From Aporrectodea caliginosa (taxonomy: Eukaryota; Annelida; Clitellata; Crassiclitellata; Lumbricidae), in contig JACEVL010000019.1 of the NCBI GenBank assembly GCA_020284085.1, positions 302,501-366,500 on the forward strand: a DNA stretch of 64,000 bases, written 5' to 3'. Below are positions 12,157-22,572 of the stretch, piece by piece. The translations under genes were made by a program, and so were the position numbers. Below the pieces are notes generated by a model. The model ran no database searches. It saw only the letters and a program-made list of their open reading frames with translations, and had not been told where the DNA came from. Numbering within the stretch: position 1 is the first letter of the stretch; each line of letters begins with the position of its first letter.

Positions 12157-14736
12157 ATGACGTCAAGGAGATTCCCGGCAGCGATTCGATACACGCGAGG
12201 TGAACTGTACGCCTTGAGGGGTTTCCCGAGAGCGGCCAACCATGACCTACTAGAGAGGATATCGACCTGGGGACTCTTACGCTACAGAGGGTCACGTTCT
12301 GGATTGCACCACCGATCGCGTCTTGCCTGTACAGCCCGCTCTAACCTGCGCATGGTGGTTGGGGACTGTACAACGAATCTACAGCAGATGCCCGTGTGTG
12401 AAGACAAGCAAAGGAGGGATTTCCCGTTTCGGCGGCCTGCGCGGACTCCACGTGTTCTGGTGTACCCTGTGGTAAACAACAAGCCGGACCCAGAACCGGA
12501 GGGCAGTTCTCAACCGACTACAGACTCAGCACAACTATCTCTATATCTCATCAACCCAACAAGCCTAGCAAAGCCACATGCAATAGAACACTTTGGTGCA
12601 GACTTGAGATCGTACAACCCGGACTTGGCAATCGTGGTTGAGAGCTGGTTCAAACAAAATCATACAGACGCCTCCATGGGAATCGAAGGATACAGCCTAT
12701 ACCGCCGGGATCGGGAGGATCGCAGGGGCGGCGGTGTAGCCATTTATTGCAAGAGCCATCTACAATCCGCAGTTTTCCAACCGAAGACGACCATCTTTGC
12801 TCGTGAAATGGAAATCCTATGGCTCAGAGTCAGCGTATGCGAGCGATTGTACTACATCGGTGCTATTTACCACCCACCGAAACCTAACTATTGCGTAGAC
12901 CTTTTCATCTCAAGTATTGATTCTACGCTGGAAGAGATCAATGCCCTACCAGAGGACTCGACCACCATCCTCGCTGGAGACTTTAACCAGCTACCTTCAT
13001 CTACAATTCTTGAGATGGGACTTTTAGCACAGTTCGAGGGCCCTTCACATGAAGGCCATTCGTTGGACCGCATCTACTCATCTGACCATCTATTCAAATC
13101 ATGCACGGCCGTCAAGTCGACAATAAAGACCAAACACTCTGCCATCCTGGCTATCCCTTCATCTGATGCAACAAATAACATGAGCCCGCGCACAGATGGA
13201 AGACGGGTTTCGCTTTTTCGTCCTCGTACTCCAAATCAGTATGCTTCTCTTCTGTCTCATCTCTCAGAACAGAGCTGGACATTTGTTACCGAGTGTTCAT
13301 CTCCGGCAGAAGCGTTCGAGGCCTTCTACACATACATAGACGCAATCATTGACCTCTATTTTCCGACGAAAAGCATAACTATAAAAGAAAAAGACCCACA
13401 TTTCATGACTCCGATTGTTAAACATCTGATACGCAGACGAAATAAGCTGCCGAGGAAGAATCGAGTTGAAGCTGCCTCCGCTCTCTCAACAAGGATCAAC
13501 CAACTAATTACGAGGAGCAATACCACCACATTCGAGAGAGTAAAGCGAGGGTCGCGAGAAATGTGGAACGAGGTCAAAAGGATTAGGGGTACAGGCCGGA
13601 GTCAGGCCGTGTCCACGGACTGCAGCGTCACGGCTACCAACTTAAATCAACACTATGGGCGCATTTCAACAGACGAACATTACTCAGCTCTTCATCTCAA
13701 ATCAACAGTTGTGGACAGTACCAAAGTGATCTTGGATGTACTAACCACATTTAAATTGCTTGAAACTGTGGGGGGAACAGCAACCGGCCCTGATGGAATG
13801 ACCGCCTGGTTTCTCGAGGCGGCCGCTCCCATGCTGGCAGAACCAATAACCCATCTCTTCAATGTTTCTATTCTTTCGTCATATGTACCACCACAGTGGA
13901 AAATAAGCACCATTACGCCAGTACCTAAGGTTCCTCACCCGTCTGATGTTGCAGATTTTCGCCCTATATCAGTCACCCCCATTTTATGCCGTCTCCTTGA
14001 GAAATTTATTGTGCGCCGTTTTTTCTATCCTTTCTTGACAGAACCACTCCAAAACCAGGACTTCTTGGATCAATATGCATTCCGTCCCACTGGTTCTACC
14101 ACGGCAGCCATAATTGCCTTAACCCACAAACTATTGGAACTTCTCAACGAAAACCACTATGTTCATCTGATCGCACTTGATTTCTCCAAAGCTTTCGATA
14201 CAGTCAGTCATTCATATCTTGCAGAGCAACTCGCCAGTTTGCCCATCCCTGACTGTATTTATAACTGGATAATTGCCTTTTTAGACAATCGTAAACATGC
14301 AACCAAATTCAATGGCTTACTTTCCGCAATTATTAGTATCTGCGCCAGCATAGTTCAGGGATCGGGTTTGGGACCAGCTAACTTTATAACAGCTATTTCA
14401 AAACTCAAGACGATCCACCCTTCAAACAGATTAATCAAATATGCTGATGACACTTATCTCCTGATACCAGCCTCACATAGTGCAACGATGGCAGCACAAC
14501 TAGACCACGTCACAGATTGGGCTGCAACCTGTAACTTAACCCTAGGGCTACCAAGCTTTTTTGTAACACGGACTACCAAGAGAGGGGTGGTTACCACCCC
14601 CTCCTTCTGGATTTCGCGTTTGGTTTCACATATCATAACTTGTAATATAGCAATGGATTCAGCATTCATTTCTGCACAGAATGGTATATTTAGTTGTACA
14701 TTATGTGAATGCATCTCGAAATTACATCACTTTTAA
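12157..14736 (+). CDS. CR1-like LINE ORF: endonuclease and reverse transcriptase (interrupted)
   Basis: This is the main protein of a non-LTR retrotransposon, which nicks DNA and copies its own RNA at the nick. The N-terminus has a basic stretch (RYRGSRSG). An exonuclease-endonuclease-phosphatase type endonuclease follows from about residue 129, with AGDFNQLPS at 273 and SLDRIYSSD after it. Reverse transcriptase motifs are TATGPDGM, DFRPISVTPILCRLLEKF, ALDFSKAFDT at 673 and the catalytic YADD at 762. Residues from about 795 onward (14540-14736) belong to a piggyBac-like element inserted in the gene, not to the LINE. The C-terminus continues in frame at 15701-16297. Apart from that insertion I see no stop, so the copy looks fairly young. 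It lies in an intron of gene A, same strand. Confidence 0.9.
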   Translation: MTSRRFPAAIRYTRGELYALRGFPRAANHDLLERISTWGLLRYRGSRSGLHHRSRLACTARSNLRMVVGDCTTNLQQMPVCEDKQRRDFPFRRPARTPRVLVYPVVNNKPDPEPEGSSQPTTDSAQLSLYLINPTSLAKPHAIEHFGADLRSYNPDLAIVVESWFKQNHTDASMGIEGYSLYRRDREDRRGGGVAIYCKSHLQSAVFQPKTTIFAREMEILWLRVSVCERLYYIGAIYHPPKPNYCVDLFISSIDSTLEEINALPEDSTTILAGDFNQLPSSTILEMGLLAQFEGPSHEGHSLDRIYSSDHLFKSCTAVKSTIKTKHSAILAIPSSDATNNMSPRTDGRRVSLFRPRTPNQYASLLSHLSEQSWTFVTECSSPAEAFEAFYTYIDAIIDLYFPTKSITIKEKDPHFMTPIVKHLIRRRNKLPRKNRVEAASALSTRINQLITRSNTTTFERVKRGSREMWNEVKRIRGTGRSQAVSTDCSVTATNLNQHYGRISTDEHYSALHLKSTVVDSTKVILDVLTTFKLLETVGGTATGPDGMTAWFLEAAAPMLAEPITHLFNVSILSSYVPPQWKISTITPVPKVPHPSDVADFRPISVTPILCRLLEKFIVRRFFYPFLTEPLQNQDFLDQYAFRPTGSTTAAIIALTHKLLELLNENHYVHLIALDFSKAFDTVSHSYLAEQLASLPIPDCIYNWIIAFLDNRKHATKFNGLLSAIISICASIVQGSGLGPANFITAISKLKTIHPSNRLIKYADDTYLLIPASHSATMAAQLDHVTDWAATCNLTLGLPSFFVTRTTKRGVVTTPSFWISRLVSHIITCNIAMDSAFISAQNGIFSCTLCECISKLHHF

Positions 14737-15700
14737 CAATGGAACCCATTAATTAGTGATATTTTATATTATTGCGTACATTTTTTACTTTTTGGATAAA
14801 CAAATATAAGATTATGTGTGTTTTGAAACTGATCTATGTATAAAAGATACACACAATCATCCCTACACATGTTTATATAGTATAAATGTACATCCATACA
14901 TATATATCCAATTTTATCCATACATATATATCGGTTTACGTTGTAATGCCGTATTCAGCCATTTTCACACAGATTACGCGTATTATTATTTATTTTGATC
15001 ACTTCCGGTATTCAAAAGACAAAGATGTAGGTATGCAAATGAAGCCCTACATTCCCTCTAAAGAATGATATCTTTGTTTCTTTTCCAGGAAGACAAACGA
15101 ATACGCTGCAGACAAAAAACTAAGGGGGGAGTGCTTCCATTCAGCCATTTTTCACGCATATAACGCGTATTATTATTTATTTTGAACACTTCCGGTCATC
15201 AAAAAACAAATTAATCAGTATGAAAACATAGCCCTACGTGTCCTCTATGCAACGGCATAATTTATTTTTCTTAAAAAATAAATTATGAATACGTTTTAAT
15301 CGAAAAAACATGAAAAATGTGTGAAAGTGTAACCTATTTTCATACATTTTAATTTATTTTGAGCACTTCCGGTTGTCTCAAGTCAACTCAGTGACCATAG
15401 AAATGTAGCCCCACATTCCCTCTATATAGAATGGTATAATTTGTGTCTCTTAATATTATATGACGGATAAGATATAGTCGAAAATCTAGGGAGTGGTGGT
15501 ATCCACCCCCTCTGGTACCTCGGGTATATTGGGTATAACTTTTGAACGGTGTGAGATATCATCTCACATTTTACCTCAAAACGTGTGTAAATGAACCCCC
15601 TACAGCTACCTAAAAGGTCAAAATTTGATTCCATACGGAAAAAGTTTGAGATGAAACAAACCTAGGGAGTGGCAACCACCCCCCCTTGGTAGCCTGAGGG
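14540..15700. mobile_element. piggyBac-like non-autonomous element inside the LINE
   Basis: The element is flanked on both sides by TTAA (14536-14539 and 15701-15704), the piggyBac target. The ends are CCCTAGGGCTACCAAG on the left and, inverted, CCCTCAGGCTACCAAG on the right; both are followed further in by GGGGTGGTTACC-like motifs. The interior has three imperfect copies of a roughly 185-bp unit containing TTTATTTTGA and CACTTCCGGT (near 14990, 15180 and 15360). There is no transposase. Removing one TTAA plus the element restores the LINE frame, and the LINE copy at 61547-62388 shows the empty site (TTAA at 62093-62096). Confidence 0.88.
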
Positions 15701-16297
15701 TTAAAACTGAACTCAAAAAAGACCTCTGAGATGGTGATTCGTCGGCCACGGGGGCGTGCTGGGCGTGACGCGGTTCCGATTACTACTCCAGGACTGACAA
15801 GGGTCTCCAGCATGGTCATCTTGGGCGTTACAATGAACGAAGCTTTGAGTTTCGAGTCACACATCACCCGTATATGTTGTCAGGCCAGACAATCGCTGTA
15901 TGCCTTGCGCATCCTCGTGGCGCACGGTCTTTCAGGCCCTATGCTATACGACGTGGTTCGTGCTACAACGGTGGCCCGAATGCTCTATGCTGCTCCGGCT
16001 TGGTGGGGGTTTGCAGGGCAACAAGAAAAGAACCGCCTTCAGTCGGCGATGCGGCGTCTGATTCGTCTGCTGTTCCTGCCAGAGGACAGTCCATCATTTG
16101 ATCATCTTTGCAACACTGCTGACTCACGCCTCTTCTCTGCGGTCTTAGGAAACCCGGGGCATGTACTCCATGGGCTACTCCTTCCAAAAAAGCCACTCCC
16201 CTACACCCAGCGCCCGAGATTACATGACCGTTTTATTCCACAAGCGGACAATCTCTCACGCAGATCGTTTATAATAAGAATGTTATACTCTGTATAA
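15701..16297 (+). CDS. CR1-like LINE ORF, C-terminal part
   Basis: This continues the frame of the ORF that starts at 12157 (TTA codon at 15701). It encodes the C-terminal domain after the reverse transcriptase, with VILGVTMNEALSFESHIT and ARMLYAAPAWWGFAG, typical of CR1-type LINEs. It stops at 16297. With the N-terminal part it makes a protein of about 990 residues. The 3' untranslated region is short and ends in TTTAATAAAGAATATACTTA. Confidence 0.88.
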   Translation, partial: LKLNSKKTSEMVIRRPRGRAGRDAVPITTPGLTRVSSMVILGVTMNEALSFESHITRICCQARQSLYALRILVAHGLSGPMLYDVVRATTVARMLYAAPAWWGFAGQQEKNRLQSAMRRLIRLLFLPEDSPSFDHLCNTADSRLFSAVLGNPGHVLHGLLLPKKPLPYTQRPRLHDRFIPQADNLSRRSFIIRMLYSV

Positions 16298-16447
16298 ATG
16301 TATGTACACCAAAGTGCGGATATGCAATTGGTTTAATAAAGAATATACTTACTTACTTACTTACTTATCTTAGTTAATGTGATCTTTAATTCCACAGGTT
16401 TGCCCTAACTACGTACGTTATAATAATTGAATATATTTTATTCCTAG

Positions 16448-16570
16448 TTTTGGCAGATAAAGCGCACCAAAGCCCCACCGTTTTAATTCTGCTTGGAGTA
16501 GCGGTCCTAGCTATAATCATCATTCTGGCCATTCTACTTAGACGCACATGTCAACAGGGAAGAAATACAG
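16448..16570 (+). CDS. Gene A, transmembrane exon
   Basis: The exon has acceptor TTCCTAG before 16448 and donor G|GTACGT after 16570, both phase 1, so it joins in frame to the Ig exon (8421) and the tail exon (22573). It encodes 41 codons: a short stalk (LADKAHQS), a hydrophobic segment (TVLILLGVAVLAIIIILAIL) and a basic stop-transfer stretch (RRTCQQGR), giving a type I orientation. The membrane segment has no charged residue, so pairing with a charged adaptor chain is not indicated; the tail itself carries the signalling motifs. The exon is homologous to the minus-strand exon 41369-41500, sharing LLGVAVL and IIIILAI, and the first 20-30 bases of the following intron match too. Clear call; gene name unknown. 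Confidence 0.9.
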
Positions 16571-16729
16571 GTACGTAGTTCTCTAAGTCTCTTTATATAA
16601 GTAAGTATGCTGTGTGCGTTTGTGAATGTACTAAGAGAGAACTAGATTAGGATGTGTTCTGTGTAAGGTCAGCAGAGTTCTCCATGACCAGTTTGCTAGA
16701 ACGTGTGGAAGTGTGGTCTGTCCTATATA

Positions 16730-17793
16730 CACGGTGGTTCAATAAAAAGTAAGCCAAACTTTATAAACAAGTATTAACACTTGATCTATATTTATTTTAA
16801 TTATATTTTCAAAATAAAAATATGCATATACTTACTTTTTATTTTAATGAATGACTTCCGGTTTATATTTCCTACTAAAAAAGCAGACGAGAATACGATA
16901 GAAAACATATACAAAAAGTAGCAATTTCCGAAAAAATGCCTTTTAGTAAAGAAGATTAACACATGACTTCATTTCTCCAGCATTATGGCCTCCGAACAGT
17001 CCAGATCTAAATCCTGTCGACTATAAAGTGTGGAGCGTTATGCAAGAGCGAGTCTACCAGATTGCAATCCATGATGTAAACCAGTGGTCACCAACCCGCG
17101 GCTCGCGAGCCGCATGCGGCTCTCAAAAAGTTCTGTGGCGGCTCTCCAGAGCTTTCCAGAAAATGTTTTCTCTACTCTTCAACTCTTAGTCTCTTTTATT
17201 TCTTCTTTCTCCTTTCTCTTTTCGTATAGGGCCTACTGTTTCTCCTACTTTTTCTTTAACTTCTACTTCCATTTACCTCTTCCTTCTTCTCCTATTGTTT
17301 TCTTTACTCGATCTTTATTTTCTTATATATATATATATTTTTTATTAACGCTGAATTCTTTATTTCCTTATAGCCTATAATAATATAATGATATTAGGCT
17401 ACATATTATGATTAACGCTAGCGGCTAATGTGCTAACCGCAAGGATTTGCTGTGCTCCAAAAACCATTGCGGCTCCCAAAAGTGGCTAAACTTGGCAATG
17501 CGGCTCCTCACCGAAAAAAGGTTGGTGACCACTGATGTAAACGATTCGAAGCAACGCTTGTTGGAAGTGTGGGACGGTCTGGATCAGAGGATAATCGACG
17601 ATGCTGTTGCCCAGTTGCGCCAGCGCCTACAGGCTTGCGTGCAAGCAGAAGGAGGACATTTTGAACATCTTATTTAATTAAATAATCAAAACATGCTACT
17701 GCGAGTTTCTTCACAAAAATATTAAATACTGTTTCATATAGAAGTACTTATATGAAATACAAAGTTTAGCTTACTTTTCATTGAACTACCGTG
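16730..17793 (+). mobile_element. Tc1/mariner-type element, internally deleted
   Basis: Flanked by TA on both sides. Terminal inverted repeats are CACGGTGGTTCAATAAAAAG (left) and, inverted, CACGGTAGTTCAATGAAAAG (right). Near 16937 the start MPFSKED remains. Then the frame jumps to a transposase C-terminus: PPNSPDLNPVDYKVWSVMQE (about 16987-17046) and, after a nested element, QRLLEVWDGLDQRIIDDAV to the stop at 17677. The PNSPDLNP motif is typical of mariner transposases. It is non-functional. Confidence 0.88.
17082..17534. mobile_element. hAT-like MITE nested in the mariner element
   Basis: The ends are CAGTGGTCACCAACC on both strands, flanked by a perfect 8-bp target duplication ATGTAAAC (17074-17081 and 17535-17542). 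The interior is pyrimidine-rich and non-coding. It split the mariner transposase codons, so it is the younger insertion. Confidence 0.92.
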
Positions 17794-17864
17794 TAAACTG
17801 TTTGTAAAGGAAGGTCCGAGAGATTGGCTGTATGAGTTTAGGTCTGTTGACGTTGTGTAGTTAA

Positions 17865-18500
17865 CCCTTTGGAGGTGAGGTTGGGTATGACACACCCCAA
17901 AGCTATTCTACGCAGCGTTTTTTACGGAAAAAGGGGACCCAGCTTGGATTATTTTTGTCTACCTTAGTGACTGTGAAATACGGACACTTTAGGACAAGTT
18001 CAGATTTTTTGAAGGCATATTTTATTTATTTTCGGTTTTTTTTTTCAAGTGAAATAATACTTTTTCGTATAAATGTTGATTTTAATGAAGTTGAAAAACT
18101 AACGGCTTAGTGCAGAAAAAAATTGGCGATAATATAAGATATTGCATATATAAAATATAAGATATGTAGTTTTGCATCGATGCAAAATTGTTCAATTATT
18201 ACGGGTATTATATTTCACGTGTACGCAAACGTTGCATGTTTCAATGGCCACTAAGGTGCCATTGCAGAGGGCCGCTTTGATTTTGAGCGCGACCGCGCTG
18301 GCCATTTCAATAATGACTGAAACCAGTTATTTGTTCCCGATAATCATCAGTTTAGCTGATAATTGGTTACAAAACTATAGTTTAGCTCACAATTAAAGTT
18401 ATGTAGTTGATATTGCGACTTCCAAGTAAAATATGTATTGGGGTATGTCATACCCCACCTCACCTGAAACGTTCCAATACTTCACCTCACCTTCAAAGGG
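17865..18500. mobile_element. piggyBac-like MITE, copy 1
   Basis: Flanked by TTAA (17861-17864, 18501-18504). The ends are CCCTTTGGAGGTGAGG and, inverted, CCCTTTGAAGGTGAGG. Inner GGGTATGACACACCCC-type motifs also pair. A second copy lies at 55568-56192. The open frame at 18172-18396 is inside this element and is not a gene. Confidence 0.9.
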
Positions 18501-18992
18501 TTAAGTAAGGTTTGCCAAATCTCCAGATGTTTAGTTAAGACGAAGTTATTTTGAGAGTTTGCAAGCTACGTTGTGCTATCGGTTTCGCGTCGATACCTGA
18601 CCAACCGAGATGCCACGTTCGTCTAGAAGTTGTTGCAAAGGGTCACTTCAACGTGAAAGTCGACTTGTTTGGTGAAAGCCTGGCGTTTTGTTTTCGACCA
18701 GGTCGTATGTTACTTTTGTTTTAAACTTTAAGAATATAATTGCATTTTATATTATCTCGTTATTCTCATCCTTCAATAATAGCATATAACAATGTATTAG
18801 TGAGACACTTATTTGTATGGCGAAAATTAAATGTAGCCCAAAACAAATGCTAAAGTTTCGCCCGTTCAAGGTGCTTCTTTGTATTAAAAAATACCATGTG
18901 CAAATTTTGAGCAAAAATAGTAATATTTACAGGTGGTTCAAAACCGCTAACGTTTAACCATCTAACGTAAAATTAATGATAGACGTAAAAAC

Positions 18993-19440
18993 TAAAGTAA
19001 GTAAGTAAGTAAGTTCTTTATTTATCCAACTGCATAACCGCACTTGGTTTACATGAAATTAAACATATTAAAACATTCTTGTTAAAGACGTTTTTCTCAT
19101 TAACATTGTCAGCCCGTGGGACAATTCGGTCATGCGGTCTGGGACGCAGGGAATAGGGGAGTGTCACATGTCACAGCTCCTCCCTCTTTACAGGCGAGAG
19201 GAGCTGGTTCAGAACATAACCCGGGTCTGCCAAGGCAGCAGCAAAGAGGTTCCCATCTGTCGTTCTACACAGCTGTTCTAATTATGGGTTATCCTCTGGT
19301 AGGTAGCGCGGTCGGACCAGGCGACTGTAGTCTATCGCGCTCCTGCTGCCCACAAAATCCCACCATGCCGGTATAGCGTATAACAAGCGGGACACAGTGG
19401 TCATTCGCACAACATCATGTAAAATTGTGTCGGCATGATG
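18993..19440 (-). mobile_element. CR1-like LINE 3' fragment (family A relative)
   Basis: It begins with a (GTAA)n tail at 18993 followed by TTCTTTATTTATCCAACTGC. Read on the minus strand this is the 3' end seen in family A. Further in, degenerate sequence corresponds to the C-terminal region (an AWWDF-like stretch near 19355). It carries many stops. Confidence 0.65.
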
Positions 19441-20289
19441 TGCAGGGCATACATCAACTGTCGAGCTTGGACAGTGGACATATTATGCGTTTTATATGCA
19501 GTTCAAAGCCGATGTTCAATCATGACAACCACGAGGATTACCACGCTCTGGAACCTTGGGAGTCCTGGCACTTCCAATGGATTGTTTCCTATCAGTTTTA
19601 CTAAGTCGTGTGTGAAATCAAACTGCAATGAAAACTACTGTCTCAAACCAATACAAAACAGATTTTAAAATCAAACTATGCAGTATTGATTACACGTTCA
19701 TAGGTTTCTAAGTCGCGTTAATCTCCTGACATCAGAAACGTTTTCCGACTATGAGTGTAATGGTAACTCTGGCACGAAAGAGCAGATCAGCTTCGACGTG
19801 GGATCGCTTTCAACTACCCTCCAAATTGCACTTTTGCTTTTCTCTCTTAAGGCAGTTTGCTGTGTCTTAAATGATGGTGACACCTCGATCTTGGTGATTT
19901 CCCGTCAATATCTGACAAAGTAGAATGTGTGCTCGCCTAGAAGTTGTCGTTGTTGGAAACGGTCACTTAAATTAGCAACGGCTGCTAATGTGCGGACAAT
20001 TGCCTCGGCTGCTCTAAAGTTAAAGTTACATTATGTTACATGTATCATAGTACTCAGTTAGGAATCAAACCGGCATGCACAGCGTTATACATAATTATAC
20101 TATTTGTGATCCACTTTGTAACGAAATCAACAGAAGTCTTCTGTTGTACCGTGGCCGTTCACAAAGTCCATCTCTATGCGTTTCAATGGGTCGTTTGCTC
20201 CTTCTTTCTCTGCTGATGCTTTTTTGTGGCCAAGTCCACCTCCGGATCAAAGAGGAAGAAAATGATCAAAACCTGGTAAAGGTAGGCCT

Positions 20290-21035
20290 ACCATGATAGG
20301 TGCCTGGCTAGGAGCTCGGAAGTTTGTCCCAAGATTTGGCGTTTTCCCCAGAAATACAAGCATTTGTTGGAGTAGTTCGGCCAGTGTTAGAGCCCGTTGT
20401 GTCAAAACCCGAACCAAGCCTTTCCAGATCCCATTCTCGTATTACACTGTGTACAGCTTCGGCGACAATCTCGCCAGTCCCTGCGGGTATCAGTGGAATT
20501 GGCAACAGTTTTTTCAACCCCATCGTCGAAACCAGAATGAGCAGACTATTCACGTTCTCAAATTGCTTGTTAAATCAAACATCAATTTGCTGTCCAAGTG
20601 GACTGTACGATCGTTTATGCCCTTCAATGCCAGCAGCTGCTGCTTTCGGTTTCTTTGACGCTGAATAGTTAACCTACTAAATGCAGGCGCTCAAGGGTCT
20701 TTGTCCAGAGCACTAAATGCTTCATTCAGAATCATCATAGCGGTCCAGTCACTCAGGCCATTTCGATCAAGCATAGCTGCCACAGCTGCTCTGGTGTTAT
20801 AACACTTTCCTTCTCGTGTTTGTGACGGAGTAGCAGTACTCGACTAATCGTGCTGCGACGTTTATCATGATTTCAGATCAAGACTGATTTTCTTTAATGT
20901 CTGTGCTGCACGACTTTATCTGACAGTGCGTTTTTCTAAAGATGGGATTGCTGTCACCTTCTCTGCATCGTCTCCTCTTTCTTCCTCTGCTTCTGCTGTT
21001 GTTTGAGCAGCGCCTTGTCGACTTCTGCCATGCAA
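20290..21035 (-). pseudogene. Decayed gene of an uncharacterised transposon-like family (FDTT/SNTG motif)
   Basis: Read on the minus strand. Near 21030 there is a start-like MAEVDKALLKQQ. Around 20790 comes MLDRNGLSDWTAMMILNEAF, and at 20310-20550 an open stretch holds KKLLPIPLIPAGTGEIVAEA and GFDTTGSNTGR. From memory, the order of these motifs matches a widespread invertebrate family of uncharacterised, probably mobile proteins with FDTTxSNTG. Several frameshifts and stops separate the pieces, so it is dead. The + strand frames 20293-20658 and 20324-20668 overlap it and are shadows. The family assignment cannot be confirmed without a search. Confidence 0.5.
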
Positions 21036-22320
21036 ACCGCTACCACTGAATGACAGAAACTGTTGAACTATCTATAAATACAGTTTGCCATTTACTAAGA
21101 AACACTAATAGGCCTACGTTTCTGAATTAAACATTCAAAAATGGAGAAGCTTATGAAAGTTCTTACCATTCTAGTTTTGTCTCTTATATTACGACTTAGT
21201 AAACTTTGGTTCCTATGAGCCACCTCTTAAGGCAGATTGATCTGCTACGAATATTACATAAAATGATATTTTACTTAAATGAAACTATTTAAGTTGTTAA
21301 GAGCTACAAATTCTGAAAATGAAAAGTAAAGGGAGCCGTAGTAGATATGCAATTACAATACATGCACGTGTACATAATTATATTCATATGTATACGGTTT
21401 TTTGATCTTAGTTATTACAACTGATGGTTGTTAAAAGTTTAAACGGATGATTGATTCAGCAAATATTGACATCTGGCACGTAAATCTCATGATTATTGTT
21501 CATTAGTTCTCTCGTTCCGCCTTTGCGACTCTTCGACAGACCCCGTCGGTTTCATTTTGCCAAGCTCGTTACCCTGTTTGAGTGTCTCAAGTTATCGTCC
21601 ATTTGGTGCATCTTCTCCATTAATCTACTCACACAACGAAATTGAACCATAAATTGGCCTATCTATTCAAGAGTAATGAAAAATTAAATAAAAGGTAGAA
21701 TAAGAAAGCGCCAAGCAAAAACAAAAAAACTTTTGCATTTCTGGTTTTAGGGTTCCGCATTATCATATCAAAATAACTCCGAGTAGATTGGTTTACTTAT
21801 AGGTGGATGGCCTGTTAACACGTCGCTTGGGAATCCCTATAATCAAATTCTATTTAAAATCGATCCTAAGAACTAACTTTGTGATATGCATGAGCGTCTA
21901 TCCTTTTCATTGCCCCTTATGTTCAATCGATGGGTTGCGACCACCGACTGACATGCTGAGCATTATGACAACAACGCTATAGAAATTTTAGTTTGCCTTC
22001 GACTATTAAGTCGCTGTCTATTGCATTTTAATTCAAATTATATAGCTTACTTCTCGTAATGCACAAGGAATAAATCGCAGTTTCATTTCTAAGCCAACTT
22101 GAATTATTCCGAGGTTCAAACATGAAAAACTGCGCCGAATTAAATGAGTTTGAAGAATGAATAAAAGCCCATTACCGATGGACAACTACTGGCTGGCTAT
22201 GCATTTGTCCAGGTGGCTTATAAGTTGTGTCTTATTTTTATCCTAGCGACAATTATAACTATAATGACTTAACCCCAGGTCTGCTTCTACAGATTTCGGC
22301 ATATGCCTGATTAATGCTGG
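21036..22320. other. Intron sequence of gene A with nothing recognised
   Basis: AT-rich, with no coding exon or terminal repeats seen. The 150 bases that follow (22330-22500) are a cryptic GTTTG/GGTTG-rich low-complexity tract. Confidence 0.35.
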
Positions 22321-22572
22321 TCAGTTCTTTGGGTTGGTTGGTGGTTGGAGGATGGGTAACTGATTGGTTTGTTTGTTAGTTTGTTCTTTGGTTAGGTGGT
22401 TGACTGTTTGGTTGGCTGTTTGGTACATCGATCGCTCGATTGACAGTTTGATTGATTTTCTGATAGATTTAATTAGTTTGTTGATTTGTTATATCTGCCT
22501 TCTTGTCTTTTATTGTACTCAAAAAATGACTGAGTATTATTTAGATTCGGGTTTTATTTTACAACTTTTCAG

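Larger units (their letters stand above)
12157..16365 (+). mobile_element. CR1-like LINE copy 1 (family A), full extent
   Basis: The extent covers the coding parts, the nested element and the 3' tail of repeated CTTA ending near 16365. The 5' border is not defined; untranslated sequence may begin near 11880. Other family A copies: minus strand 61547-62388, a 3' end at 26665-26745, and more divergent minus-strand relatives at 18993-19440 and 28160-30290. Confidence 0.85.

Noticed and set aside
14540..14736. C-terminal 65 residues of the 859-codon LINE frame
   Set aside because: These codons belong to the inserted piggyBac-like element; the true continuation is at 15701-16297.
20293..20668. 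Two + strand frames of more than 110 codons
   Set aside because: They are antisense to the pseudogene read on the minus strand, which shows conserved motifs; the + frames show none.
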